From JANQRV01 sp964533785 (GTDB taxonomy: Bacteria; Bacteroidota; Bacteroidia; Chitinophagales; Saprospiraceae): a stretch of 23,803 nt of DNA. Under the pieces are notes generated by a model. The model was not told the origin of the DNA. It saw only the letters and a program-made list of their open reading frames with translations, and searched no databases. The translations under genes were made by a program, and so were the position numbers. Position 1 is the stretch's first letter. Every line of letters begins with the position of its first letter. Shown here one piece after another: positions 1-7,981 of this stretch. The stretch spans positions 1 through 23,803 of the forward strand of contig CAZHNG010000068.1 of the NCBI GenBank assembly GCA_964533785.1, read 5' to 3'.

Positions 1-627
1 ACTTTAGCGGCCCTTTGCCACGCCGAAGACTGGCAAAACCCACAGGAAACGGAACAAGAAAAAGCCAACGCCGAGCAATGGATGAACTTTCTGCAGCATT
101 TCCCCGATACGATCTACCTGCTGGTTCAAATACCGGGAAAAGACCGCAGCAACCTCGAAGTACGGCAACAAAATCTCTTGAACTGTGTCAATGCCGTTGC
201 TCAGAGAGCTGCAGAACGGGACATCGAGTGCTCTTATCACCCCAATTCGCCAATGGGCTCTATTTACCAGACGGAGGAGGATTATCAAATTTTACTCAAT
301 GGACTGAATAGTGAAAATATAGGTTACACACCCGACGTTGGCCACATCGCCAAAGGGGGAATGGATCCTTTGTCCATTATAAAACAATACCGTTCATTAA
401 TTAACTTAGTACATTATAAAGATATGTACGAAGACGGGCAATGGGCACCAACGGGAGAAGGAATCATTGATTTTCAAGCGATCACCCAATACCTGATCGA
501 TAGTGATTATGAAGGATGGATCATCATGGAAGATGAATGCGATGAAGCCATTACAGATCCGGATGGAGTGACGCTTAAAGATGGGAGGTATATTGATAAA
601 GAACTGAAACCGATGCTGGCGATTTGA
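1..627 (+). CDS. Sugar phosphate isomerase/epimerase, 5'-truncated by window edge
   Basis: The reading frame is open from base 1 to the TGA at 625-627, so the start lies outside the window and about 208 residues remain. The visible part looks like the C-terminal half of a xylose-isomerase-like TIM barrel (AP endonuclease family 2 fold; IolE/inosose dehydratase and related sugar epimerases). Typical marks are the 'TPDVGHIAKGG' strand (Asp-x-Gly-His, a metal/substrate site), the 'LVHYKDM' strand, the 'PTGEGIIDF' loop and 'YEGWIIMEDECDEA' near the end (acidic metal ligand). Members isomerise, epimerise or dehydrate small sugars or inositols using a divalent metal in the cytoplasm. The exact substrate cannot be read from this fragment. 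The next gene downstream (a ThuA-domain lipoprotein) is also of a sugar-utilisation family, but a repeat-rich 743-bp gap argues against a shared operon. Confidence 0.85.
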   Translation, partial: TLAALCHAEDWQNPQETEQEKANAEQWMNFLQHFPDTIYLLVQIPGKDRSNLEVRQQNLLNCVNAVAQRAAERDIECSYHPNSPMGSIYQTEEDYQILLNGLNSENIGYTPDVGHIAKGGMDPLSIIKQYRSLINLVHYKDMYEDGQWAPTGEGIIDFQAITQYLIDSDYEGWIIMEDECDEAITDPDGVTLKDGRYIDKELKPMLAI

Positions 628-702
628 GAGATGCCAGGCATTAGATGTAGTGACCTATTAACTTAGGGGTAGTTTTATTCGATTTAATATTTTTGGAGCT
701 AT

Positions 703-773
703 GGTTATGTGGTTATGTGGTTATACAAAATACTCCCAAGATTTATCCCCAAATAACTTTATAACCTTATTAC
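703..773. repeat. Inverted octamer repeat (GGTTATGT type), locus 1
   Basis: The left arm (703-726) is three octamers, GGTTATGT twice and then GGTTATAC. The right arm (751-773), read on the other strand, is GGTAATAA, GGTTATAA, AGTTATT. The arms can pair imperfectly across a spacer of about 24 nt. Related arrays occur at 951, 4634 and 10583. Confidence 0.6.
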
Positions 774-866
774 CACTAAAAGTTTAAATATCAAGAATTG
801 CCCCATGCTTAAAAGCCAATACGCTTAGATGCTAGATGGTGAGGGTTGCGGGTGTGAGTGAGGCCT

Positions 867-1044
867 AAAGAGGCCGTCTCATAAGTCGAGCAAATAAAAA
901 AAGTGAAAGAATTTTTGAAAACACACCGCGAAGGGTTTGGCTATGCTCCTATGTGTTTATGTGTTTATGTGTTTATGTGTTTATGTGTTTAAAAATAAAA
1001 TTTTGGATATTTTCTATAGGTTTTTATTAAGAGACAGCCTCTTT
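867..1044. mobile_element. MITE-like element or insertion-sequence remnant, 178 bp
   Basis: Imperfect terminal inverted repeats of 18 bp (consensus AAAGAGGCYGTCTCWTAA, 16 of 18 matching) lie at 867-884 and 1027-1044. No transposase frame lies between them. The ends resemble the GAGGCTGTCTC-type termini seen on some Bacteroidota insertion sequences, but I cannot assign a family. No clear target-site duplication is visible. Bases 951-990 inside it are a perfect octamer array. Confidence 0.45.
951..990. repeat. Perfect tandem array, five copies of ATGTGTTT
   Basis: Forty bases are exactly five copies of the octamer ATGTGTTT. Read from another phase the unit is GTTTATGT, one base different from the GGTTATGT unit at 703. 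A weak inverted partner (AAAACACAC) sits at 918-926. Confidence 0.9.
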
Positions 1045-1093
1045 TTCCAGTACCTGGATACCCTCCTCAGGATGAATGGCCAGTATAATTAAA

Positions 1094-1278
1094 CAGCTAT
1101 TCTCGGTTTGGGGCTTCAGTATGAACAAAGGTGCGAATAATTGCCACGAAAGCACTAACCTGCCTGCTTGACCGTGCCGTCACGGGTAGGCAGAAACACA
1201 AAATCTGCACAATTTTTTTGTGGGTTTTGGTGTCTTTGTGATTTAGTGGCAAAAAATATTCTAAAGCGAGAATCGCTG
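1094..1278. repeat. TTGCCAC-ended dispersed repeat, copy A
   Basis: The core 1141-1252 begins TTGCCACGAAAGCAC and ends with the complement of TTGCCACTAAATCAC. An outer inverted pair, CAGCTATTCTCG (1094-1105) and its near-complement (1267-1278), extends the palindrome. The middle has an inner hairpin around a CCGTGACGGCACGG palindrome flanked by CTGCCT/AGGCAGG. Copy C at 19536-19740 carries the same middle in the opposite orientation, so the two are homologous. Confidence 0.75.
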
Positions 1279-1370
1279 ATAACAAAAGAAACTCATTAAA
1301 ATAATTGTACTATATACAAGTCAGCCAAACGAATTTGGCGACAAAAAAATCAAAACAGAATAACCACACT

Positions 1371-2498
1371 ATGAAAAAAATGCTCTATTTCTTTTTGATC
1401 AGCTGCTTACTGCTAAGCTGCACGGATAATACATCAGATCAATCTCAAGACCAGACCGAAGCTGCCGAAGGGCCCCAGCAATGGCTTACTTTTACCGGTA
1501 ATGCGGATAAGCCGAATATTGTACTGGTTTCCGGAGACGAAGAATACCGCTCGGAAGAAGCCCTTCCACAACTAGCTAAGATCTTGTCTACCCATCATGG
1601 TTTTAATTGCACCGTTCTATTCGCACAGGACCCAGAGGCTCCGGGGATTGTCAATCCAAATCATTTACACAATATCCCCGGGTTAGAAAAGCTGAATGAT
1701 GCTGACCTGATGGTTATTTTCACTCGTTTCAGATCATTACCGGACGATCAGATGCAGCATATCAACAATTACTTAAAATCAGGGAAGCCGGTATTGGGTA
1801 TTAGAACTTCAACCCATGCTTTTAAATTTAAAGATTCCGGCATGGACGACTCCCAATGGTCGCACTATGGCAATTATTACGAAGGAGAAGACGAATGGAA
1901 TGAAGGTTTTGGTCGTTTAGTACTGGGGGAAAAATGGATCTCCCACCATGGTCACCACAAACATCAGAGTACTCGTGGTGTTCCGGCTCCCGGCCAGGAA
2001 ACGCACCCCATCTGGAACGGCATTGAAGCCGGCGAAATATGGGGCCCGACGGATGTGTACGGCGTCCGGCTACCTTTGCCTGGTGATTCTCAACCCATCG
2101 TTATGGGACAGGTGATCAATCGGGCCGGTGAATACGACGAGGAAGATCCACTATACGGGATGAAGCCTACGGATGATGAAATCGCCACCGTCAACCCCCG
2201 GGCCGAAGACAAAGGCAACCCCAACGACCCTATGATGCCCATCGCCTGGACTAAAAGCTACCAGCTCCCCGGGGGTGAAACGGGGAAAGTGTTTGCCACT
2301 ACTATAGGAGCCTCCACCGATTTACTCAGTGAAGGTACCCGGAGAATGATGGTGAATGCTGCTTTCTGGTGTTTGGATCAGACCGTCCCTGACCAGGCTA
2401 AGGTGGATATCGTCGGAGCCTACAATCCAACGGCCTATGCCTTTACGGATGATGAGTACTGGCTGGAGAAGCAGTTGCGGGTCGAGGAGTTGAAGTGA
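1371..2498 (+). CDS. ThuA-like domain lipoprotein
   Basis: This 375-residue protein starts at ATG 1371. The frame is open further upstream to a TTG at 1305, but the residues gained there are not signal-like, while from 1371 a classical lipoprotein signal begins (MKKMLYFFLISCLLLSC; lipobox LLSC, Cys17). The mature part has a ThuA/class I glutamine-amidotransferase-like fold: 'KPNIVLVSGDEEYRSEEALP', 'DADLMVIFTRFRSLPDDQ', 'GKPVLGIRTSTHAFKF', 'WISHHGHHKHQSTRG' and 'HPIWNGI'. A C-terminal 'GKVFATTIGASTDL...RMMVNAAFWCL' block is typical of the family. ThuA proteins are linked to trehalose and other carbohydrate utilisation, but their chemistry is poorly defined. It is probably anchored in a periplasm-facing or outer membrane. 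The neighbouring sugar isomerase fits a carbohydrate role. The family is sure and the substrate unknown. Confidence 0.88.
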   Translation: MKKMLYFFLISCLLLSCTDNTSDQSQDQTEAAEGPQQWLTFTGNADKPNIVLVSGDEEYRSEEALPQLAKILSTHHGFNCTVLFAQDPEAPGIVNPNHLHNIPGLEKLNDADLMVIFTRFRSLPDDQMQHINNYLKSGKPVLGIRTSTHAFKFKDSGMDDSQWSHYGNYYEGEDEWNEGFGRLVLGEKWISHHGHHKHQSTRGVPAPGQETHPIWNGIEAGEIWGPTDVYGVRLPLPGDSQPIVMGQVINRAGEYDEEDPLYGMKPTDDEIATVNPRAEDKGNPNDPMMPIAWTKSYQLPGGETGKVFATTIGASTDLLSEGTRRMMVNAAFWCLDQTVPDQAKVDIVGAYNPTAYAFTDDEYWLEKQLRVEELK

Positions 2499-2538
2499 GA
2501 ACGGGTTAACGAGTTCTAGAACTACGCCGTCCACCAAG

Positions 2539-2590
2539 TCCTGACCGAAGCGTCAGGGATTACCTCTCCACTCCTGACCGAAGCGTCAGG
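2539..2590. repeat. Two direct copies of a 19-bp hairpin
   Basis: TCCTGACCGAAGCGTCAGG occurs exactly at 2539-2557 and 2572-2590, 33 bp apart. Each copy folds on itself (CCTGAC with GTCAGG, short loop). They follow the ThuA gene stop by about 40 bp, but no T-run follows, so a Rho-independent terminator is not evident. Confidence 0.75.
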
Positions 2591-2686
2591 ATTGATCAAA
2601 GTCATCCCATTACAGTGAGTTATATCATCTCCATTAACCCAAAATATTGATAAGCTTGTAAAGTATTTTCACTGTGAAATATGATT

Positions 2687-2758
2687 TTGCCACTAAAACA
2701 CATCGAAACCGTTATCCAGGGAAAATTTATGGAGTTCAGTTTTGTGTTTTGGTGGCAA
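2687..2758. repeat. TTGCCAC-ended dispersed repeat, copy B (short)
   Basis: It begins TTGCCACTAAAACACA (2687-2702) and ends with the complement of TTGCCACCAAAACACA, 15 of 16 matching, with about 40 bp between. The sequence just outside the left end (TGTGAAATATG) also resembles the flank of copy C. It lies directly upstream of the acetyl-CoA synthetase start, and its right end is 25 bp from the ATG. Confidence 0.75.
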
Positions 2759-2783
2759 CAAGCATTATCAAAACATCGAACAA

Positions 2784-4541
2784 ATGGAGTATGCGGCCAT
2801 ACCGCCGGCCAGTAATAGCTGGCAACAAAAACCAAACTTAGATGACTACGAAACCGTTCGGCAAAGCTTTGAATGGGAGCAGGTGCAATCAGAGTTAAGC
2901 GGTCTGCCGGGAGGTAAAGGATTAAATATTGCCTACGAAGCGGTAGACCGCCATGTTGACAACGGGAAAGGCGATCACATCGCCATCCGGTGGTTGGGAA
3001 AGAAAGGTGAAGCTGTCGACTTGACTTACCTGCAGTTGAAACAAAAGAGCAATCAATTTGCTAATGCCTTACAACAATTAGGGCTAACTAAAGGAGACCG
3101 GGTATTCGTCTTGTCAGGGCGGACTCCCGAGGTCTATATCGCTGCCATTGGCACCTTGAAAAACCGCTCCGTTTTTTGTCCCCTCTTTGCTGCTTTTGGA
3201 CCAGAGCCTATCCACCAGCGTTTATCACGGGGAAATGGTAAAGTATTGTTAACTACATCGAAGTTATACAAACGCAAACTAGCAAGCATTAAGGAGGATC
3301 TTCCTGATCTGGAATATATTTTGCTGATCGATGCTGAAGATGATGTAGATCAACAGGTGCTTTCATTGTCCAAATTAATGGACCAATGTTCAACGGCCTT
3401 TGAAATACAATTGACCAGCCCGGACGATATGGCATTGCTGCACTTTACCAGCGGCACGACTGGTATGCCCAAAGGGGCGGTGCACGTCCACCAGGCCGTG
3501 TACACGCATTACATCACCGGCAAATACGTGCTGGATTTTCATGCGGACGATATTTTCTGGTGTACGGCTGACCCTGGCTGGGTAACGGGTACTTCCTACG
3601 GGATTATTGCCCCTCTTACGCACGGCATTACGAATATTATTGACGAAGCAGAATTCGATGCCGAGCGCTGGTTCTCTATCCTCGAAAAAGAAAAAGTAAC
3701 TGTTTGGTATACTGCACCGACGGCCATTCGCCGTTTGATGCGGCTCCCATATAAGCCCAAAGACCGGTATGATCTATCCCAACTAAGGTTGGTACTTAGT
3801 GTAGGTGAACCGCTGAATCCGGAGGCCGTCGAGTGGGGAAAAGAAGCCCTTGATAAGTCCATCCACGACAACTGGTGGCAATCGGAGACCGGCGGTATTA
3901 TGATCAGTAATTTTCCTTCTCAGGCCATACGGCCGGGATCAATGGGTAAACCCTTGCCGGGCATAGAAGCCGCCATTGTAGAGATTGATGATAACCAGAA
4001 CCTAACAGTATTAGAGCAACCAGGGGAAGTGGGAGATCTGGCCCTCAAAAAGGGCTGGCCTTCCATGTTCCGAGCCTATTTACACCAGGAAGAACGTTAC
4101 CAAAAAAGCTTCGTGGGTGAATGGTACATTACCGGGGATCTGGCTTACCGAGACGAAGACGGCTACTTTTGGTTCGTCGGCCGTGCGGATGATATCATCA
4201 AAACTTCCGGTCACATGGTAGGGCCTTTTGAAGTGGAAAGTGCTTTGATGGAACATCCCGCCGTCGCGGAAGTAGGCGTGATCGGTATTCCCGATCCGCT
4301 CATCGGACAAAAAGTAAAAGCATTTATTGCGCTCAAAGAAGGATATGCAGCTAATGACCGTTTAAAATTGGAGCTGATCGGTTTTGGACGAAAAAAACTG
4401 GGTTCTGCGGTAGCGCCAAAAGAAATTGACTTCGTCCCTTCCTTACCCAAAACCAGGAGTGGAAAAATTATGAGGCGTTTGTTGAAAGCACGGGAACTCG
4501 GATTACCGGAAGGAGATACCTCTACTTTGGAGAAAGATTGA
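2784..4541 (+). CDS. acsA: AMP-forming acetyl-CoA synthetase (acetate--CoA ligase)
   Basis: This is a 585-residue adenylate-forming enzyme of the short (Bacillus AcsA-like) type. It makes acetyl-CoA from acetate, ATP and CoA in the cytoplasm. Visible motifs in order: 'FTSGTTGMPKGAVHVH' near residue 220 (phosphate-binding loop), 'SVGEPLNPEA', 'DNWWQSETGG' near 363 (acyl/AMP pocket), 'YITGDLAYRDEDGYFWFVGRADD' near 450 (ribose Asp and hinge), and 'KTRSGKIMRR' near 560 with the catalytic lysine that is commonly regulated by acetylation. I chose ATG 2784. The frame runs up to a TTG at 2742, but those codons fall in dispersed repeat copy B. A 303-bp gap separates it from the 2-oxo-acid dehydrogenase operon on the same strand. 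Propionate or another short acid could be the substrate. Confidence 0.9.
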   Translation: MEYAAIPPASNSWQQKPNLDDYETVRQSFEWEQVQSELSGLPGGKGLNIAYEAVDRHVDNGKGDHIAIRWLGKKGEAVDLTYLQLKQKSNQFANALQQLGLTKGDRVFVLSGRTPEVYIAAIGTLKNRSVFCPLFAAFGPEPIHQRLSRGNGKVLLTTSKLYKRKLASIKEDLPDLEYILLIDAEDDVDQQVLSLSKLMDQCSTAFEIQLTSPDDMALLHFTSGTTGMPKGAVHVHQAVYTHYITGKYVLDFHADDIFWCTADPGWVTGTSYGIIAPLTHGITNIIDEAEFDAERWFSILEKEKVTVWYTAPTAIRRLMRLPYKPKDRYDLSQLRLVLSVGEPLNPEAVEWGKEALDKSIHDNWWQSETGGIMISNFPSQAIRPGSMGKPLPGIEAAIVEIDDNQNLTVLEQPGEVGDLALKKGWPSMFRAYLHQEERYQKSFVGEWYITGDLAYRDEDGYFWFVGRADDIIKTSGHMVGPFEVESALMEHPAVAEVGVIGIPDPLIGQKVKAFIALKEGYAANDRLKLELIGFGRKKLGSAVAPKEIDFVPSLPKTRSGKIMRRLLKARELGLPEGDTSTLEKD

Positions 4542-4844
4542 CAAGTAGTGTTGATTGGTCTAATGTTTAGTTCTACTTTGTCCTCTTGAAAAACGAGATT
4601 TTGAGTACAAATATGGAATTAAATCATTATTGGTTGATGCGTTTATCTGTTTATGCAAAAATCGCCTGAAATGAATCAACAGATTCAACAAATAAACACA
4701 TCAATAGACCAATTTATAGATAGCGTGAATTGTTTAGTATTCCGATTTGTTAAAGGGACAAAGAAGTTTTAGCTGTTTGAAATAGCTCATCACTTCAATA
4801 ACTCAACCTAAAAATTAACCAAACCACCATTCTCAACTCAGCAT
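4542..4844. other. 303-bp spacer holding an octamer hairpin
   Basis: No gene is supported. It contains the stem-loop at 4634-4704 (listed separately) and an AT-rich leader before the E1 alpha gene. I saw no clean TAnnTTTG box, so the operon promoter is not located. Confidence 0.6.
4634..4704. repeat. Octamer-type stem-loop, locus 3
   Basis: The 18-nt arms at 4634-4651 and 4687-4704 (consensus TTGATGYGTTTATYTGTT) match in 16 of 18 positions and enclose a 35-nt loop. The arms contain GTTTAT octamer units related to those at 951-990. The stem lies between acsA and the dehydrogenase operon. Confidence 0.75.
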
Positions 4845-5822
4845 ATGAATACACAAGCAATAAAAAAAGAGAAAGCGCATCACCTGCTACATCAAATGTT
4901 GCGGATCCGAAGGTTTGAAGAAAAATGTGCGGAACTGTACGCAAAGGAAAAAATCCGGGGATTTCTCCATCTTTATATTGGAGAAGAAGCGATTGCCGTC
5001 GGGATTGTAGATGACCTATTGAAGGATGACTATATCCTGGGCACTTACCGGGAACATGGTCATGCATTGGCTAGAGGGCTTTCCGCCCGGTCTATTATGG
5101 CAGAGATGTACGGTAAGCAAGAGGGCTGCAGCCGTGGCCGCGGAGGATCGATGCACCTTTTTGATGCGGAATGGAATTTTTACGGTGGTAACGCTATCGT
5201 GGGCGGTCATTTACCGATGGCTATAGGCGTAGGCTTATCGCTGAAAATGCAGCAGAGACCAGGTATAAGTGTATGCTTTTTTGGGGAAGGCGCCGTTGCG
5301 GAAGGAGAGTTTCACGAATGTATGAATCTGGCAAGCCTTTGGCAATTACCTGTTCTATTCGTTTGTGAAAATAACTTGTACGCCATGGGAACGGCATTGG
5401 ATATTTCCGAATCCGAAACGGATATCAGCCGCAAGGCTTCCTCTTACCAAATTAAGGCTGAGGTGGTAAATGGAATGGATGTATTAGAAGTCAATGAAAC
5501 CGGGAAACGAGCGATCGACTATGTCCGCCGTCAAGGAAAACCATACTTTTTAGAATGCCGTACCTATCGTTTTCGCGCTCACTCTATGTACGATGCCGAG
5601 TTGTACCGGCAAAAGGAAGAAGTCGAAAAATGGAAAGAACGAGGCCCCATTAAAAACCTGGTCAAGGCCTTACGTCAACAACATCTTATCAACGATGCTG
5701 AAATCGAAGTACTTGAACAAAAAGTGGCGGCAGAAGTACAAGATGCCGTTGATTTTGCAGAGAACGGTACCTGGGAACCGGTTTCTGACTTAACCCGATT
5801 CGTCTATTCCGAAAATCAATGA
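4845..5822 (+). CDS. 2-oxo-acid (pyruvate/acetoin-type) dehydrogenase E1 component, alpha subunit
   Basis: This 325-residue thiamine-diphosphate enzyme subunit decarboxylates a 2-oxo acid (or cleaves acetoin) and passes the acyl or acetaldehyde unit to lipoyl-E2. Landmarks are 'GFLHLYIGEEAIAVG' near residue 45, 'YREHGHALARG', 'GRGGSMHLF', the ThDP-binding block from 'FGEGAVAEGEFHE' (about 147) to 'CENNLYAMGT' (about 176), and the phosphorylation-loop-like 'YRFRAHSMYDAELYR'. The RAHSMYD...RGPI form is closest in feel to acetoin dehydrogenase AcoA and bacterial PdhA. Length is normal for a heterotetrameric E1 alpha. The start is ATG 4845, directly before a plausible basic N-terminus. It is the first gene of a tight five-gene operon, and the next start is one base after its stop. 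The choice between pyruvate and acetoin as substrate is open. Confidence 0.9.
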   Translation: MNTQAIKKEKAHHLLHQMLRIRRFEEKCAELYAKEKIRGFLHLYIGEEAIAVGIVDDLLKDDYILGTYREHGHALARGLSARSIMAEMYGKQEGCSRGRGGSMHLFDAEWNFYGGNAIVGGHLPMAIGVGLSLKMQQRPGISVCFFGEGAVAEGEFHECMNLASLWQLPVLFVCENNLYAMGTALDISESETDISRKASSYQIKAEVVNGMDVLEVNETGKRAIDYVRRQGKPYFLECRTYRFRAHSMYDAELYRQKEEVEKWKERGPIKNLVKALRQQHLINDAEIEVLEQKVAAEVQDAVDFAENGTWEPVSDLTRFVYSENQ

Positions 5823-5823
5823 T

Positions 5824-6828
5824 ATGACAGCAGCAACGACAGAAAAAACATTAAAGATCAGCTACCGGGAGGCCGTGCGGGAAGCGATTCGCGAAGCCAT
5901 GCAAAAGGACGAACGCGTTTTTCTCATGGGGGAAGATGTAGGGAATTACGGTGGCTGTTTTGCGGTCAGCAAAGGATTACTGCAGGAATTTGGTCCGGAA
6001 AGGATCCGCGATACCCCGCTTTCGGAATCCGCTTTCGTAGGAGCGGGTATCGGTGCTGCCCTTGGCGGCATGCGTCCGATCGTAGAGATCATGACCGTCA
6101 ATTTCAGTTTACTAGCAGCCGATCAAATTCTCAATAATGCGGCAACGCTTTTGCATATGTCCGGCGGATTATTCAATGTGCCGGTGGTCATCCGGATGGC
6201 CACCGGCGGAGGTAAGCAACTGGCCGCTCAGCATTCGCATAGCCTGGAAGGATGGTACGCGCATATTCCCGGCATTAAGGTAATCACGCCGGCTACTATT
6301 AATGATGCCCGCTGGATGCTGGCTACGGCCATAGCGGATCCTGATCCTGTCCTCATTTTTGAAAATTCTACGCTATACAACAGAAAAGGCGAGCTGACCC
6401 CGGATCTGGGGCCGGTGGATATTGATAAGGCCCGGATTAGAAAAACGGGTAAGGACCTGTCCATCATCACTTACGGAGTGGGGGTACATAAATCACTGGA
6501 AGCGGCCGAAATCCTGGAAGATACCGGCATTTCCGCGGAAATAGTGGATTTAAGAGCACTACGACCTTTGGATGATGAAACCATCCTGACTTCCGTAGCC
6601 AAGACCCACCGGGTATTGATCGTAGATGAAGGTTGGAGATCCGGTGGCATTTCAGCAGAAATAAGCGCCCGGATCATGGAAAAAGGCTTTTACGAACTAG
6701 ATCTGCCGGTAGAGCGGCTTTGCGGTGCCGAGGTGTCGATACCCTACGCTAAACATTTAGAAGAAGCATCACTACCACAAGTAAACTCAATTGTAACAAC
6801 TGTGAAAAAAATGCTGAATCATGGCTGA
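5824..6828 (+). CDS. 2-oxo-acid dehydrogenase E1 component, beta subunit
   Basis: This 334-residue partner of the upstream E1 alpha completes the alpha2-beta2 thiamine enzyme. The N-terminal 'YREAVREAIREAM...VFLMGEDVGNYGG' carries the glutamate that activates ThDP. 'RIRDTPLSESAFVGAGIGAALGGMRPIVEIM', 'AAQHSHSLEGWYAHIPG' and the transketolase C-terminal domain 'GVHKSLEAAEILEDTGISAEIVDLRALRPLD' follow in the usual order. It starts one base after the E1 alpha stop and its own stop overlaps the E2 start by 8 nt, which points to translational coupling and equal expression. It belongs to the family shared by PdhB and AcoB, so the name depends on the true substrate. Confidence 0.9.
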   Translation: MTAATTEKTLKISYREAVREAIREAMQKDERVFLMGEDVGNYGGCFAVSKGLLQEFGPERIRDTPLSESAFVGAGIGAALGGMRPIVEIMTVNFSLLAADQILNNAATLLHMSGGLFNVPVVIRMATGGGKQLAAQHSHSLEGWYAHIPGIKVITPATINDARWMLATAIADPDPVLIFENSTLYNRKGELTPDLGPVDIDKARIRKTGKDLSIITYGVGVHKSLEAAEILEDTGISAEIVDLRALRPLDDETILTSVAKTHRVLIVDEGWRSGGISAEISARIMEKGFYELDLPVERLCGAEVSIPYAKHLEEASLPQVNSIVTTVKKMLNHG

Positions 6829-7981
6829 ATACAAAATGCCCAGCCTGGGTGCCGATATGGAAGATGCTATCCTGATCGAATGGAAGGTCAAGGAAGGCGA
6901 CCGGGTTGAAAAGGGAGATATTATTGCCGAAATTGAAACAGAAAAAGGCGATATCGATGTGGAAGTATATGAATCGGGTGTTGTCCAGAAAATCATCGCC
7001 CAACCTGGTCAACGCCTTCCCGTAGGATCTACGCTTGCTATTATTCAATCGGAGGGGGAACAGACTCCTTCTGAAGAGCTGGCTCCTCCCCCACCCCCAA
7101 TGGAAAAAGAAGAGCAAGAGCATCCTGAAAGAAGGGTCAAAGCCTCGCCGCTGGCCAAAAGAGTCGCCCAGGAACTGGGAGTGGATATCAGAAAAGTACC
7201 GGTTACTAATGAAGAAAGCACCATCCATAAGGCCGATGTAGAGCAGTATTATGAACTACAAAAGACTAAAGAGAAAGAACCCATCAGCATCCCGCAACGA
7301 CCCAAAACAGCCGCCAAAACGGGAGGGATGCGCCACGCTATTGCCATGGCCATGAGCCGGTCTAACCGGGACATTCCGCATTACTACCTCGAAACCAGCG
7401 TTGACATGTCGGCTGTAATGGACTGGCTGCAAGCAGAAAACCAGAAAAGATCCGTTAAAGAGCGGTTACTACTACCGGTAATCTTACTGAAAGCCGTTGC
7501 AAAGGCCTTGAACGACGTCCCTGCATTGAATGCCTATTGGCAAGACGATCGATCACTGATACAGGAAGCCATTAACGTGGGATTTGCGATCTCCTTACGC
7601 AATGGAGGACTCGTCATACCCGCTATCCATCACGTTGACATCAAGAGTCTCGATGAAATTATGCAAAGCCTGACCGATCTCACCAAAAGGTCCCGTACGG
7701 GAAAACTTAAGAGTTCCGAACTTACGGATGGAACGGTTACGGTTACCTATCTGGGAGATCGGGGTGTAGAAAGGGTCTACGGAGTGATCTATCCACCCCA
7801 GGTTGCCCTCATCGGTTTTGGAAAAGTCAAAGAACAACCCTGGGCCGAGAACGGCATGCTCGGTGTAAAACCCGTATTGAATATCACCTTAGCCGGCGAT
7901 CACCGCGCTACCGACGGTATGACCGGCGCTAAATTTCTCGAAGCATTAACCAACTATTTAACCAAGCCCGCTGAACTATGA
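6821..7981 (+). CDS. Dihydrolipoyl acyltransferase (E2) of the 2-oxo-acid dehydrogenase
   Basis: This 386-residue E2 has one N-terminal lipoyl domain (residues 1-80; lipoyl Lys42 in 'IETEKGDIDVEV'), an acidic/Pro-rich linker (about 83-105), a peripheral subunit-binding domain (about 107-145, 'ASPLAKRVAQELGVDIRKVP') and a catalytic core. The core keeps the active-site His361 and Asp365 (DHRATDG). It moves the acyl group from E1 to CoA. Oddities: the subunit-binding domain lacks the usual GTGPGGRI-like turn (TNEESTIH is found instead), and the core has 'YLGDRGVERVYGVIYPPQ' where most E2s have a SNLGMFG-type stretch. No E3 gene is nearby, so dihydrolipoamide dehydrogenase must come from elsewhere. 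It overlaps E1 beta by 8 nt and the acyl carrier protein by 4 nt (ATGA). Confidence 0.9.
   Translation: MAEYKMPSLGADMEDAILIEWKVKEGDRVEKGDIIAEIETEKGDIDVEVYESGVVQKIIAQPGQRLPVGSTLAIIQSEGEQTPSEELAPPPPPMEKEEQEHPERRVKASPLAKRVAQELGVDIRKVPVTNEESTIHKADVEQYYELQKTKEKEPISIPQRPKTAAKTGGMRHAIAMAMSRSNRDIPHYYLETSVDMSAVMDWLQAENQKRSVKERLLLPVILLKAVAKALNDVPALNAYWQDDRSLIQEAINVGFAISLRNGGLVIPAIHHVDIKSLDEIMQSLTDLTKRSRTGKLKSSELTDGTVTVTYLGDRGVERVYGVIYPPQVALIGFGKVKEQPWAENGMLGVKPVLNITLAGDHRATDGMTGAKFLEALTNYLTKPAEL

Larger units (their letters stand above)
628..1370. other. Long repeat-rich spacer without a supported gene
   Basis: These 743 bp hold no convincing protein gene on either strand. They contain four repeat structures, listed separately: an inverted octamer repeat, a MITE-like element with imperfect 18-bp ends, a five-copy octamer array inside that element, and one copy of the TTGCCAC-ended dispersed repeat. 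I saw no clear TAnnTTTG promoter ahead of the downstream lipoprotein gene. Confidence 0.7.

Noticed and set aside
951..990. CRISPR-like regular repeat
   Set aside because: The units are 8 bp with no spacers and no cas genes are in the window.
1097..1285. 62-codon frame on the minus strand
   Set aside because: It is the translation of repeat copy A. The same peptide block appears in the frame over copy C, so it reflects DNA homology, not a gene.
1305..1370. Upstream TTG start for the ThuA lipoprotein
   Set aside because: It would place 22 polar residues before the lipoprotein signal peptide.
2742..2783. Upstream TTG start for the acetyl-CoA synthetase
   Set aside because: The extra 14 codons fall largely in dispersed repeat copy B. 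ATG 2784 gives a family-like N-terminus.
6749..7228. 159-codon antisense frame across E1 beta and E2
   Set aside because: It runs opposite to two well-supported overlapping genes and shows no domain or composition of a real protein.
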